The notes: generated from the letters alone by a model not told the origin. A DNA stretch of 64,000 nucleotides from Janthinobacterium sp. LM6 (GCF_002002885.1 NZ_CP019510.1:3720001-3784000); one strand, 5' to 3'; shown: positions 1-8,551, numbered from the stretch's first letter. A program made the numbers and translations.

Positions 1-459
1 GTGGCACGGCCCTTCGATCAGGCCGATATCGACACGGAATTCCGCCACGGCGGCCGCGATGTCGGCCGTGTTGGCAATCGTCACTTGCGGGATGCTGCGG
101 CCGTACTGCTGCGCCGCCTGCGCCAGGATCTGCGGCAGCAGATAAATGCCGATGGTCGTGCTGGCGCCGATCTGCAGGCTGACGGGCACGGACGGGTCGG
201 CGCCCGCGAACTGGCGCTCGATGCTGGCGGCCCCGTCGCGCATCTGCCGCGCCTGCGGCAACAGCAAGCGGCCATTGTCGTTGAGCAGCAAACGCTTGCC
301 CACCCGGTCGAACAGTTGCGCGCCCAGCAAGGTTTCCAGTTCATTCAGGGCCGCACTGGTGGCCGATTGCGACAGCGCAATGTGTTCGGCCGCCGCGCTG
401 GTGCTGCCCGTGTCCGCCACGGCCAGGAAAATCTGTAACTGCCGCAAGGTCAATGCCAT
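1..459 (-). CDS. LysR-family transcriptional regulator (N-terminal part, cut by window edge)
   Basis: The reading frame runs from ATG at 459 off the left edge, giving 153 visible residues. They start MALTLRQLQIFLAVADTGS and contain the typical LysR winged helix-turn-helix (SAAAEHIALSQSATSAALNELE) at about residues 18-40, followed by the start of the substrate-binding domain (SLQIGASTTIGIYLLPQIL). It is divergent from a YeiH-type exporter with a 105-bp AT-rich gap. In enterobacteria yeiH lies next to the LysR regulator yeiE, so this protein probably controls the exporter. That role is inferred from neighbourhood only; the effector-binding half lies outside the window. Confidence 0.93.
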   Translation of the reverse strand, partial: MALTLRQLQIFLAVADTGSTSAAAEHIALSQSATSAALNELETLLGAQLFDRVGKRLLLNDNGRLLLPQARQMRDGAASIERQFAGADPSVPVSLQIGASTTIGIYLLPQILAQAAQQYGRSIPQVTIANTADIAAAVAEFRVDIGLIEGPCH

Positions 460-564
460 CTAATTTACCTATTTTATCGGTTAAACATACAAAAACAATC
501 CGTTTTACCATTTAATCGACGAACTGTACAGTCATGCCATACGCATAAAAACATGGAGTACGGC
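460..564. promoter_or_regulatory. Divergent promoter region between lysR and yeiH-like gene
   Basis: This 105-bp spacer is clearly more AT-rich than its flanks (for example ATTTACCTATTTTATCGG). It must carry the promoters of both genes and, by analogy with other LysR pairs, the regulator's operator. No convincing single -35/-10 pair or T-N11-A box could be assigned by eye. Confidence 0.5.
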
Positions 565-1647
565 ATGTCTTCCCTCTCAAGCACCAATACAACAAGTTTC
601 AGCGACCGCTACGGCCGCCTGCTGCCCGGCCTGCTGCTCAGCGGCGTAATCGCCTGGGGCGCCATTGCGCTGGGCAAGCTGGAATGGATGCAAAGCCACG
701 GCATGAGCGCGCTCACCCTGGCCATCATGCTCGGCATCGTGCTGGGTAACAGCGTGTATGGCCGCCTGGCGCCCACCTGCGGTGCGGGCGTGGCCTTTTC
801 CAAACAGACATTATTGCGACTCGGCATCATCCTCTACGGCTTCCGTTTGACCTTTCAGGATATCGGCCAGGTCGGCCTGGCCGGCATCGCCATCGACGCG
901 CTGGTGCTGGCGTCCACGTTTGGCCTGGCCATGTTCCTCGGCACCAGGGTATTCAAACTGGAACGCAACAGCGCCATTTTGATCGGCGCGGGCAGCTCCA
1001 TCTGCGGCGCGGCGGCCGTGATGGCGACCGAGCCCGTCGTCAAGGGGCGCAGCGAGGATGTCACCGTAGCCGTCTCCACCGTCGTTGTGTTCGGCACCAT
1101 CGCCATCTTCCTGTATCCCTTGCTGTACCGGTGGAACCTGGGCTGGCATGTGCTGGGCGCCACGCCCACCGCGTTCGGCGTGTACATCGGTTCTACCGTG
1201 CATGAGGTGGCGCAAGTGGTGGCGGCCGGCAAGTCGATCGGGCAAGAGGCGGCGAATGCGGCCGTGATCGCCAAGATGGTGCGCGTGATGATGCTGGCGC
1301 CGTTTCTCGTCATCCTGTCGGCGGTCTTGGCGCGCAGCAAGGCCCGGAGTGGCAACGGCGGCCACGACAAGGCGGCCAAGCTGGCCATCCCCTGGTTCGC
1401 CTTCATCTTCATCGGCGTGGTCGCCTTCAATTCGCTGGGCCTGCTGCCGGCAAGCATGGTGGCCACCATCACCGAGTTCGATACGGCCTTGCTGGCCATG
1501 GCCATGGCGGCCCTGGGCTTGACGACGCACATGTCGGCCATCCGCCGCGCCGGCATCAAGCCCCTGCTGCTGGCCGGCCTGCTGTTCTGCTGGCTGATCG
1601 CCGGCGGCGCCGCCATCAACCATGTGGTCGCCAGCCTGTTTGCATAA
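565..1647 (+). CDS. YeiH family putative sulfate/sulfite exporter (UPF0324)
   Basis: Predicted 360-residue inner-membrane protein with about ten hydrophobic segments. It carries the family signatures LGIVLGNSVYG, LRLGIILYGFRLTFQDI and the central GAGSSICGAAAVMA plus TPTAFGVYIGSTVHEVAQV. These are characteristic of Cons_hypoth698/YeiH proteins, for which sulfite/sulfate export has been proposed. ATG 565 is chosen over the in-frame ATG at 553 because GGAG at 555-558 sits six bases before it. The divergent LysR gene supports inducible export under sulfur stress, which fits an organism with a large organosulfur island further right. The transported substrate is an inference. Confidence 0.9.
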   Translation: MSSLSSTNTTSFSDRYGRLLPGLLLSGVIAWGAIALGKLEWMQSHGMSALTLAIMLGIVLGNSVYGRLAPTCGAGVAFSKQTLLRLGIILYGFRLTFQDIGQVGLAGIAIDALVLASTFGLAMFLGTRVFKLERNSAILIGAGSSICGAAAVMATEPVVKGRSEDVTVAVSTVVVFGTIAIFLYPLLYRWNLGWHVLGATPTAFGVYIGSTVHEVAQVVAAGKSIGQEAANAAVIAKMVRVMMLAPFLVILSAVLARSKARSGNGGHDKAAKLAIPWFAFIFIGVVAFNSLGLLPASMVATITEFDTALLAMAMAALGLTTHMSAIRRAGIKPLLLAGLLFCWLIAGGAAINHVVASLFA

Positions 1648-1653
1648 CACTCG

Positions 1654-1683
1654 CCCGTGTCGGGCCGGGGTAGCCGACACGGG
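1654..1683. terminator. Perfect 10-bp inverted repeat after the exporter gene
   Basis: CCCGTGTCGG (1654-1663) and CCGACACGGG (1674-1683) form a perfect stem around a 10-nt loop, starting 7 bp after the exporter stop codon. No strong T-run follows, so it could be a weak terminator or RNA-stabilising hairpin before the lysE gene. Confidence 0.5.
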
Positions 1684-1752
1684 AGTCGAAAACTTCGTAC
1701 AATAAGCGTGTTTTGACTCTCAATCCGGCTCCGGCCCCACCCAGGAACACCC

Positions 1753-2394
1753 ATGCATCTCTCGAACTGGCTGCTTTTCTGCAGCGTCGCCCTGCTCGTC
1801 ACGTTTTCTCCCGGCCCGGCCGTCCTGCTGGCCATCTCGAACGCCATCGCCGTCGGCCCGCGCCGCGCCATGATCAGCAGCATGGGCAATGGTTTCGGCT
1901 TGTTCATCATTTCCGGCGTGGCCATGGCCGGCATGGGCGTCGTGCTGGCCACCTCGGCCACGGCCTTCATGCTGCTGAAACTGGCTGGTGCCCTGTACCT
2001 GGTGTTCCTGGGCATCAAGCAATGGCGCAGCAAAACCAGCGTCGTGGCCGATGCGCCCGTGGTGCAAGGCGCGGCGAATCCAAATTCATTCTGGAAACTG
2101 TTTCGCCAGGGCTTGACGGTGGCGCTGACCAATCCCAAGGCCATCCTGTTCTTCTCGGCATTGTTTCCGCAATTCATCACGCCGGGCGAACCCGTGGCCA
2201 TCCAGTTCACCGTGCTGACGACCTCGTTTGTCGCCTGCGCCATGCTGGCCCACCTGTTCTACGCCAACCTGGCGCGCCTGCTGAAAACCCAGCTGGCCAC
2301 GCCGGGCCGCGCCAAGCTGTTCAACCGCATCACGGGCGGCGCCTTCGTCTTGCTGGGCCTGAGCCTGCTGCGCCTGCGCAGCAAGGCAGCGTAA
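1753..2394 (+). CDS. LysE/RhtB family amino-acid exporter
   Basis: The 213-residue protein has six predicted membrane segments and the LysE/RhtB hallmarks. These are an N-terminal TFSPGPAVLLAISNAIAVGPR motif region, GALYLVFLGIKQW at about residue 80, and TNPKAILFFSALFPQF in the middle. Family members export amino acids such as homoserine, threonine, lysine or arginine, or derivatives, and the sequence does not fix the substrate. The gene follows a hairpin and an 80-bp gap after the exporter gene, so it may have its own promoter. Its TAA stop directly abuts the stop of the convergent hydrolase gene with no spacer. Confidence 0.92.
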   Translation: MHLSNWLLFCSVALLVTFSPGPAVLLAISNAIAVGPRRAMISSMGNGFGLFIISGVAMAGMGVVLATSATAFMLLKLAGALYLVFLGIKQWRSKTSVVADAPVVQGAANPNSFWKLFRQGLTVALTNPKAILFFSALFPQFITPGEPVAIQFTVLTTSFVACAMLAHLFYANLARLLKTQLATPGRAKLFNRITGGAFVLLGLSLLRLRSKAA

Positions 2395-3162
2395 CTAGTC
2401 TTTTTCTGTCAAGAATGCCTCGATGCTGGCCGCCAGGGCCAGCGGCGTTTCATTCATCGGATAGTGTCCCGCATTGCCCAGCACCTCCAGCCGGGCTTGC
2501 GGGTACCACGCCAGATACGTGCGGCGCATCAGGGCCGCGTCAAAACGGGGGTCATGCTCCCCCACCAGCGCCAGCAACGGCAGTTCCACGCGCGCCGCCT
2601 TGATTTCTTCACTGAAATCCGTCCCGCTCCACGCGAGGAAGTAGCGTGCAAACGCGGCCCGATCCGCACTCTCCCACGAATATTGCGCCTTCCAGTCCAG
2701 CCAGGCGGCAGGCAAGCGCCCGCCCGTGCTGCGGTCGATGATGGCGCGCCGCGCCTGCACGTTGCCGCTGGCGTCGAGAAACGGTTGCCGCGCCGCCCCG
2801 TCGAACGCCACACCGCAACTGGGCACGGGCGCCACGGCCACCAGTTTGCGCAAGCGCAAGGGCGCCATCAAGGCCAGCCGTTCCAGCGCCATGCCGCCCA
2901 TCGAGTGGCCCACCACGCTGAAGGTGGCAAAACCCAGCGCATCGGCCAAGGCCAGCGCGTCGCGGGCGACTTCATCCATCGAATACTCACCGGCCGCGCC
3001 ACGCATGCCGCCATAGCCGCGATTATCCATGAAGACATAGCTGAACGCGCCGCCGTCGAGACCCGCTTCCATCGGAGAAAAAGCGTGGGCGTCGCCAAAC
3101 CAGCCGTGCAGGACGATGACGGCGTGCGGGCCATGGCCCACGCGATGATAGGTATTGTGCAT
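2395..3162 (-). CDS. Alpha/beta-fold hydrolase
   Basis: 255-residue cytoplasmic hydrolase with the full catalytic set: oxyanion region VLHGWFGDAHAF near residue 20, nucleophile elbow GHSMGG near residue 88, acid in LVGEHDPRF near residue 205 and the histidine in GNAGHYPMNETP near residue 233. No signal peptide is seen, and the substrate cannot be told from sequence. ATG 3162 is preferred over GTG 3168 because AGGAG lies five bases before it and would overlap the GTG. It is divergent from the AraC regulator gene, so the regulator may control it. Confidence 0.88.
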   Translation of the reverse strand: MHNTYHRVGHGPHAVIVLHGWFGDAHAFSPMEAGLDGGAFSYVFMDNRGYGGMRGAAGEYSMDEVARDALALADALGFATFSVVGHSMGGMALERLALMAPLRLRKLVAVAPVPSCGVAFDGAARQPFLDASGNVQARRAIIDRSTGGRLPAAWLDWKAQYSWESADRAAFARYFLAWSGTDFSEEIKAARVELPLLALVGEHDPRFDAALMRRTYLAWYPQARLEVLGNAGHYPMNETPLALAASIEAFLTEKD

Positions 3163-3248
3163 GTTCACTCCTGAAAAAGAGTGTAATGGTAAGCGGCCGG
3201 CAAGCGGCCCGCCTTCGATGGCAGGTCAAATACTGTAGAGTATGGGCC

Positions 3249-4007
3249 ATGGATGATTTTTATACGGAAGTACCCCGCCCCTTGATCGCCACGGCGCGCG
3301 ACCATGCCGCCGATACCGTCTTTCCCAGCCATAGCCATGCGCGCGGACAATTCGCCTATGCGGCGCGCGGGGTCATCAGCGTGCACACGCCGCAAGGCAA
3401 CTGGCTGGTGCCGCCGCAACGGGCTTGCTGGGTACCAGCCCGGCTTTCGCACGGCATGCGCATGCATGGCGCCGTGACCATGCACAACGTGTTTATCGAC
3501 GCACCGGCCATCGCCGGGATGGGCTTGCCATCCCACTGCCAGGTGCTGGACGCCTCGCCGCTGCTGCGCCAGTTGCTGGCCGAAGCCGTGACCGTGGAAG
3601 CCTTGTATGCGGAAGCATCGCGCGCGGGACGACTGATGGCCTTGCTGCTCGACGAGATTGCCGCCGCCAGCCCCCTGCCCCTGAACGCGCCCTTGCCGCA
3701 GGAACCCCGGCTGGCGCGCCTGTGCATGGACATGCTGCGGCAACCGAGCCTGGACAGCAGCCTCGATGCGATGGCGGCGCAGGCCGGCATGAGCCGGCGC
3801 ACCTTTACGCGGCAATTCCGCGCCCAGACGGGCCTGGCCTTTGCCCAATGGCGCCAGCAAGCGTGCCTGCTGGCGGCCATCACGCGGCTGGCGGACGGGC
3901 AAGCCGTCACCCGTGTCGCGCTCGACCTCGGCTATGCCAGCCCCAGCGCCTTCACGGCCGCCTTCCGCCGCGTGCTGGGACAGGCGCCCAGCGACTATCT
4001 GGCCTAG
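3249..4007 (+). CDS. AraC-family transcriptional regulator
   Basis: 252-residue protein with a cupin-like N-terminal sensor half (HSHARGQFAYAARGVISV, with VPPQRACWVPA following) and a C-terminal double helix-turn-helix. The latter shows SLDAMAAQAGMSRRTFTRQF and the second helix pair ending in LGYASPSAFTAAFRRVLG. ATG 3249 is chosen because the sensor domain begins shortly after it and the upstream extension is not family-like. This one-domain-sensor architecture resembles regulators that control a neighbouring exporter or hydrolase. The stop codon forms a CTAG palindrome that also supplies the stop of the convergent CAT-like gene. Confidence 0.9.
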   Translation: MDDFYTEVPRPLIATARDHAADTVFPSHSHARGQFAYAARGVISVHTPQGNWLVPPQRACWVPARLSHGMRMHGAVTMHNVFIDAPAIAGMGLPSHCQVLDASPLLRQLLAEAVTVEALYAEASRAGRLMALLLDEIAAASPLPLNAPLPQEPRLARLCMDMLRQPSLDSSLDAMAAQAGMSRRTFTRQFRAQTGLAFAQWRQQACLLAAITRLADGQAVTRVALDLGYASPSAFTAAFRRVLGQAPSDYLA

Positions 4008-4723
4008 GCAATGGTGGCAGCGATGCGCTGCGACAATGCTTGCGCCAGTTTCTGCACATGGTATCCATCGACAAAGCCATGGTGGGCTTGCGCGGAAAAC
4101 GGCACCCGCATGCGGCCATCCTGCTGCGCGGGGCCGAACTTGCCCCAGGTAAAGGTCGGGATGTCGGCGTCGCGGTGGCGGTGGATCGGGTGTTCGATGG
4201 CCGCCAGTTCCAGCCACGGCAGGCAGGTGATGAAGATATTGTTGCGCTGCTCGCGCTCGGTCTCGCCCTCGCCCGTATTGATCAGCGCAGCGCTGGCTTC
4301 CGCTAAGCGCTTGGCCGCCAGGCTGCGTTCGATGAAGAGGTCGAGCTGGTCCGTCATCGCGAAACGCGTGTAGTTGAGATTCTCGTCGCCGTTGATGACG
4401 GTGTACGAGGCGGGAAAATCGTCGATGCGGATCACTTCGCCCTGGTAGATGCGGTACATGAAGTTGTCGATATCCCTGACCGTATTGAGCAGGCAAAACA
4501 GGAAAAAGTGAAACACGGGGATTTTCCGTTCCTTGCACCAGGGCCGGAAGTCCGGCACGTCGAGCTGGAAGTTGATGTTGACTAGGGGATTGTCAAACGC
4601 CCGGAACAAATCATAGCGGTCGCGCCGCTTTGCAAAATTTTTCATGCGGCGAGTGTAGTCGACGAGGGTGCTGGCGGGCAAGTCATGCCGTACCGGCTTG
4701 CCAATAGCTTGCCAATGCGACAT
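4004..4723 (-). CDS. Chloramphenicol acetyltransferase-like (CAT family) acyltransferase
   Basis: 239 residues with the CAT fold landmarks: an N-terminal RRDRYDLFRAFDNPLVNI segment equivalent to the W-R-E-F start of CAT, FNPLV/NINFQLDV strands, SYTVINGDENLNY in the middle and the catalytic motif HHGFVDGYHV near residue 212. The second His of that motif is the catalytic base in CAT. The protein may acetylate an alcohol on a small molecule; chloramphenicol resistance cannot be assumed because chromosomal CAT homologues often act on other substrates. The start is uncertain: ATG 4723 has a weak distant GGAG, while ATG 4645 would remove the conserved N-terminal strand. Confidence 0.82.
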   Translation of the reverse strand: MSHWQAIGKPVRHDLPASTLVDYTRRMKNFAKRRDRYDLFRAFDNPLVNINFQLDVPDFRPWCKERKIPVFHFFLFCLLNTVRDIDNFMYRIYQGEVIRIDDFPASYTVINGDENLNYTRFAMTDQLDLFIERSLAAKRLAEASAALINTGEGETEREQRNNIFITCLPWLELAAIEHPIHRHRDADIPTFTWGKFGPAQQDGRMRVPFSAQAHHGFVDGYHVQKLAQALSQRIAATIA

Positions 4724-4743
4724 GCAGCACCAATCGCTCCCTG

Positions 4744-5070
4744 TTATTGCTCACTGCGACTTGACTGCCTGGCGCGCAAATCAAGAAAAACATGCCCCAG
4801 GATTTTTCTGCCGTGCATATCGACGATCACCGTCAAATAAGTATCATCGCGGGGAACGGGAATGCCGATATGCTGAAACTTTCCATCCGACGATTCATAA
4901 ATATGCGCGACCTGCCAATTCCAGTCCGCGGCGTCGCCAAAGTCACTGCCGATGACCAGATCGGCATATGCCCAAAGATCGACGACTTCCCTGGCGGTTT
5001 CAGTCACCTTCAGCATAGGCGCATGAAACGTTTTTTGATATTCGTCATTCGACAGTAAATGTGTTTTCAT
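4744..5070 (-). CDS. Hypothetical protein (108 aa)
   Basis: A small soluble protein starting MKTHLLSNDEYQKTFHAPMLKV and containing acidic and aromatic stretches (DFGDAADWNWQVAHIYESS, then VIVDMHGRKILGH). No known domain is recognised. It has no signal peptide or membrane segment, and its coding quality is good apart from a weak ribosome site. It lies downstream of a membrane protein gene on the same strand, separated by two hairpins, so it may be only partly co-transcribed with it. Such short orphan proteins beside unknown membrane proteins can be accessory or immunity-like, but nothing shows this here. Confidence 0.6.
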   Translation of the reverse strand: MKTHLLSNDEYQKTFHAPMLKVTETAREVVDLWAYADLVIGSDFGDAADWNWQVAHIYESSDGKFQHIGIPVPRDDTYLTVIVDMHGRKILGHVFLDLRARQSSRSEQ

Positions 5071-5092
5071 TTTTTATCTGAATTTGGCCGCC

Positions 5093-5134
5093 GACCGGGA
5101 TAGCCCGGTCGCTGGCCTCCCCGTAACGGGAGGC
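5093..5134. terminator. Two tandem hairpins between hypothetical genes
   Basis: GACCGGG/CCCGGTC (5093-5099 with 5104-5110, 4-nt loop) is followed by GCCTCCC/GGGAGGC (5115-5121 with 5128-5134, 6-nt loop). They fill the gap between the 5152-6024 gene and the next gene on the minus strand. They could act as a transcription attenuator or terminator, although a T-run is only weak. Confidence 0.5.
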
Positions 5135-5151
5135 ATATTTCCGCGGGAACT

Positions 5152-6024
5152 TTACCCGGCCTGATTAATCTCGTCGTCCAGCATATTGGCGAACAGGTCG
5201 AAACTCAGGATACCCGTGCCGATGCATGAAAATACTGTCGTACCGGCCGCATCCTTGATCGTCAGCCTTTCGGTCCAGTCATTCTGATTCATGCACTTCA
5301 GGCTGGCGCCAGGCCAGGTGACGCCGTCCACATGCAAGCCCTGTGCGGACAAGGCCAGTTCCTGTGTCTTGACATTCAGGAAATTACCGAACAAGCGCTT
5401 CTTGTACACATCGCCGCTGCTGATATAGCGGAAAGTCACGCTTTCGCCGTCCGCCAGCTTTTGCTTCAAGACGGGCATGCGGTATTCCAGGTAACGGGAG
5501 CGGAAGTCGTCCATGAATTCGTCAAAGCGCTTGAGTTCCCCGGTAGCCCATATCCATGGCTGGTCGGCGCCCGTGCGGTAGGCAAGGTTATTGATCATGC
5601 CGGTCATGGCGGTGGAACCGCCGGCAAACAGATACAGATCCTCGATATCGGCAAAGGCGGCGTAACTGCGAATGCCGTTCAATTCATGCACCACACCGTC
5701 TTCATGCAATTCAAAACGGCTTTTCCGCCGCTTGAGCATTATCGCGCGCATGACCAGCACCAGCACGGCGAGCAGCAATAGAAAAGCCGCCGTGCCGTAC
5801 AAAATAGTCAAATTGCTGTGTGTGCCCAGCTTGGCGCCATTGCGCAAGGTCATGGCCTGCGTATCGGTCAGTGTTTTCTGAGGGATGGTCGTGCTCAGGT
5901 ACAAGACAAAACCTGCCACTGCCGCCAGGATCGCCGCAAATACCGCAAACAGCATAGGCACCGTCTTGCCATGAAAATACACGGCGAGTGCTTTATTGGT
6001 TTGCGGGATACTAAAATTGCCCAT
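5152..6024 (-). CDS. Two-TM membrane protein of unknown function
   Basis: 290 residues. Two strong membrane helices lie at about residues 22-45 (PMLFAVFAAILAAVAGFVLYL) and 74-95 (TILYGTAAFLLLLAVLVLV), followed by a basic stop-transfer and a ~190-residue soluble domain probably facing the cytoplasm. That domain starts with SRFELHEDGVVHELNGIRSYAAFADIEDLYLF, resembling the PH-like/DUF strand pattern of membrane-anchored sensor proteins, but no named family can be assigned with confidence. A good AGGAAG ribosome site precedes the ATG. It probably starts a short transcript with the hypothetical gene downstream. Confidence 0.7.
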   Translation of the reverse strand: MGNFSIPQTNKALAVYFHGKTVPMLFAVFAAILAAVAGFVLYLSTTIPQKTLTDTQAMTLRNGAKLGTHSNLTILYGTAAFLLLLAVLVLVMRAIMLKRRKSRFELHEDGVVHELNGIRSYAAFADIEDLYLFAGGSTAMTGMINNLAYRTGADQPWIWATGELKRFDEFMDDFRSRYLEYRMPVLKQKLADGESVTFRYISSGDVYKKRLFGNFLNVKTQELALSAQGLHVDGVTWPGASLKCMNQNDWTERLTIKDAAGTTVFSCIGTGILSFDLFANMLDDEINQAG

Positions 6025-6164
6025 GTAATCTTCCTGTTAAATGATAGGGAGGGTTTTACAACCCGGAGGTCGAAATATATTCGGCCCGGATTGTCTCCTA
6101 TCTCTTACAGGAATGGCCACACGCACGCACATTCAATACTAATTTCTTACAATAATGCCCCTGA

Positions 6165-6587
6165 TTACTGGCCGACCGCAGTTATTATCTGGCATTGCAG
6201 AATTTCCCGGGCCACCTCGGCCACGCCTTCTTCCCGTTCTCCCATTGTCGGTGCATGGGCGAAGCGTTGCAATTCCCCGTCCAATTCGAATGCCAGCTCC
6301 CGTGAATGGCGCACGATGCCCTGCAATATAAAGTACTTCCATGGTTCGTCATTACCGGCCAGCACCGTTTTTATATACGGAGCAAGGCGCACACCGATGC
6401 CGGCAAGATACGGCAGGAGCACGCCGGCCACCGGCCAATTGACATCTTGCGTCCATTCCAGAATCTGCGGCATGGCTGGACGGATTTCCTCCCAGCTCAA
6501 GGCAACCAGTGCTCGCGCGTTCCGCGTATCGTGTTTATCGCGTGGCAACGGCAGAGGCGTGCGGGGCGTCTTGCCGGTCCGTTTCAT
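6165..6587 (-). CDS. DUF5071 domain protein
   Basis: 140 residues. The core LPRDKHDTRNARALVALSWEEI, followed by ILEWTQDVNWPVAGVLLPYL and GNDEPWKYFILQGIVR, fits DUF5071, a short helical HEAT-like domain often found in small cytoplasmic proteins near toxin/immunity genes. Its ATG overlaps the TGA of the upstream MFS gene as ATGA (6584-6587), which implies translational coupling. The biochemical role is unknown. The coupling to a transporter is unusual for the family and is the only functional clue. Confidence 0.8.
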   Translation of the reverse strand: MKRTGKTPRTPLPLPRDKHDTRNARALVALSWEEIRPAMPQILEWTQDVNWPVAGVLLPYLAGIGVRLAPYIKTVLAGNDEPWKYFILQGIVRHSRELAFELDGELQRFAHAPTMGEREEGVAEVAREILQCQIITAVGQ

Positions 6588-7804
6588 GAGATGCCGCCGT
6601 GCGCCAGGCCCCGCTGCACCTTCCACGCCAGCGGCAAGGTCAGCAGCAATACGGCCGCCAGCGCCAGCAGGGCCATGTGCACGCTCGTATGGTCGCCCAG
6701 CGCGCCGAACAGCACGGGCGACAGCGCCCCGCCGCCGATGCTGCCCGTGTAGAACAGGGCGAACGCATGCTCGCGCTTGCCGGGTTCGGCCAATTCCGGC
6801 ACCACGCCATACAGCACGGACGAGGTGCCATTGAGCGCCAGTCCCAGCAGGGGCAGCATGGCCATGACGCCGGCCAGCGGCAGCCACAAGGCCAGCACGA
6901 TCAGCAGCGAGGTCATCGATTCCGTCAGCCACACGGTCTTCATCATGCCGATGCGCGCGCCCAGGTAGCCGCACAGCAACTTGCCGAAGGCGCCGCCCAC
7001 GAACAGCAGCGATAGCGCCACACCGATGCCGGCCGTGCCCGCACCCTTGCTCTTCAGCAAGAATGGCAAAAAGGTGAGAAAACCCATGCGCACGGCGCTG
7101 TCCAGGGTGCCCGTGGCCAGCAGCGCGCGAAAGCTCGCCTTCGAGCCGCTGCCGGCGATGGTCTTGCCCGCCTTCTTCGCGCCCGCCGGCAGCTCGCCCG
7201 GTTTCGGCAGCAGCCACCACAGCAAGCCGGCCGCCGCCAGGCCCAGCAAGCCCAGCAAGGAGACGCTCGCTTGCCAGCTGCACACCAATAACAGCAAGCC
7301 CACCAGCGCGGGAATCAGGGTCTTGCCGATATCGCCGGCAAAGTTGTAGTGCGACAGCGCTTCCTTCACGCCGCCGCCCGCCTCGTGCGTGTCTGTGACG
7401 ATGGAAGACGCCAGCGGATGCTGCGTGCTGGCGCCCAGGCCGCCCAGCAGCAAGGCGATCAGCAAGACGGCCAGGCCGCCCGCCTGCCCCGCGATCAGGT
7501 AGGCGACGCCGGCCAGCGCCGTGCCGCCCACCAGCATGCGCTCGCGCCCCCAGCGCTTCGCCAGGCGGCTGGCCAGCAGCTGGAATCCGGCCATCATGCC
7601 CGAGTAGGAACCGCGCAACAGGCCCACCATGGCGTAACTGATGGCAAACTGCGCCTGCCAGATGGGCAGGAGCACATAGATCACATCCGTCAAGCCGTCA
7701 TGCACGGCATGCGCGCTGCAGGCGGCGAACAGCGAGCGGCGGCGGATCGATTTGTCGGAGGGGGACGATACGGTGGCAACAGCGGCGGCGGACGGTTCGG
7801 TCAT
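6584..7804 (-). CDS. MFS transporter, fosmidomycin-resistance (Fsr)-like
   Basis: 406 residues with about 12 membrane segments. The first, SLFAACSAHAVHDGLTDVIYVLLPIWQAQF, matches the Fsr/MFS_1 start with the SHxxxD(G) pattern, and LGGLGASTQHPLASSIV and ALSHYNFAGDIGKTLIP match internal Fsr signatures. It is most likely a proton-driven efflux pump for a small toxic compound; the substrate is unknown. ATG 7804 is chosen over an upstream TTG because the protein then begins with a short polar tail before the first helix. The last bases overlap the start of the DUF5071 gene. Confidence 0.88.
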   Translation of the reverse strand: MTEPSAAAVATVSSPSDKSIRRRSLFAACSAHAVHDGLTDVIYVLLPIWQAQFAISYAMVGLLRGSYSGMMAGFQLLASRLAKRWGRERMLVGGTALAGVAYLIAGQAGGLAVLLIALLLGGLGASTQHPLASSIVTDTHEAGGGVKEALSHYNFAGDIGKTLIPALVGLLLLVCSWQASVSLLGLLGLAAAGLLWWLLPKPGELPAGAKKAGKTIAGSGSKASFRALLATGTLDSAVRMGFLTFLPFLLKSKGAGTAGIGVALSLLFVGGAFGKLLCGYLGARIGMMKTVWLTESMTSLLIVLALWLPLAGVMAMLPLLGLALNGTSSVLYGVVPELAEPGKREHAFALFYTGSIGGGALSPVLFGALGDHTSVHMALLALAAVLLLTLPLAWKVQRGLAHGGIS

Positions 7805-7842
7805 GACTTCGGCGGGGAAACAATATGGAGAGTGCAAGCTTA

Positions 7843-8469
7843 CTACAGGGCCTGGCGGCGCAGCAGCACCTTGCCATACGTGCTCCAGCTACGCGTGCCG
7901 CCAACTTCAGGATCGATGGCAAAACGACAACCCTGCACATAGGCAACAGCCGCCTCGACCAGTTCCGCTGGCAGGCCTGGCGCTTCGGCCACGATGCGTG
8001 CGGGGGCTCCTTCACTGCCGATAAACATGCGCAGCACTACGCCGCTGTCATTGCTGGCCGATTTGTCGAGGTTGTTATAGCCCTGGACGCGCGGGGAAGG
8101 CTGGCAGCTGCCGGGTACCAGCAAGGGACGCAAGAGCTCGGTATCGTCCAGGTCCCATACATATTGAACACTAAAATTTTCCTTGGCCGCTCTATCGGCA
8201 GGAAATACGCACTGCCGCACATTGCTCAGCGCCGCATCGTCCAAAACTTTCCACCCCGAACTGCGTGCCACGGATGCCGTTGCCACCTTGCCATCCTGCC
8301 CCACGGAAAAGCGCATGCTCGTTTTACCTTCCAGTTCATACAGGCGCGCCTCGCGCGGATACACTTGCGGCGGACAGGTCGCGCCCGGCATCGCCTGGCC
8401 AAGCCCGGGCAGGATGGCCAGCACCGCTGCCGCACAGCGTAATGGGAAGCTTGCTTCATGCATCGGCAT
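7843..8469 (-). CDS. Periplasmic TonB C-terminal-like domain protein
   Basis: 208 residues with a signal peptide (ASFPLRCAAAVLAILPGLGQA, cleaved near MPGATC). Two tandem modules follow, each of the TonB C-terminal type: ARLYELEGKTSMRFSVGQDGKVATASVARSSGW, then a second copy beginning DSGVVLRMFIGSEGAPARIVAEAPG. The TonB motif SVxxDGxVxxxxVxxSSG is clear. No membrane anchor or proline-rich spacer exists, so it is probably a free periplasmic energy-transducer-related or structural protein, not a complete TonB. GGAG five bases before ATG 8469 fixes the start. Two paired cysteines per module suggest disulfides. Confidence 0.8.
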   Translation of the reverse strand: MPMHEASFPLRCAAAVLAILPGLGQAMPGATCPPQVYPREARLYELEGKTSMRFSVGQDGKVATASVARSSGWKVLDDAALSNVRQCVFPADRAAKENFSVQYVWDLDDTELLRPLLVPGSCQPSPRVQGYNNLDKSASNDSGVVLRMFIGSEGAPARIVAEAPGLPAELVEAAVAYVQGCRFAIDPEVGGTRSWSTYGKVLLRRQAL

Positions 8470-8551
8470 CGTTACTCCAGCAATTGCTATTAAATAAGTT
8501 TTCAATTTTAGCAAATTGCCATGAACATCAGCAAGCCGCTGGCCAAACGAC

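Noticed and set aside
855..2243. 462-codon frame antisense to the exporter and lysE genes
   Set aside because: It spans two real genes with clear membrane-protein motifs and has no family resemblance of its own.
4004..4723. Calling the CAT-like gene a chloramphenicol resistance determinant
   Set aside because: The catalytic motif fits but chromosomal CAT-like enzymes often act on other alcohols, and nothing in the context supports resistance.
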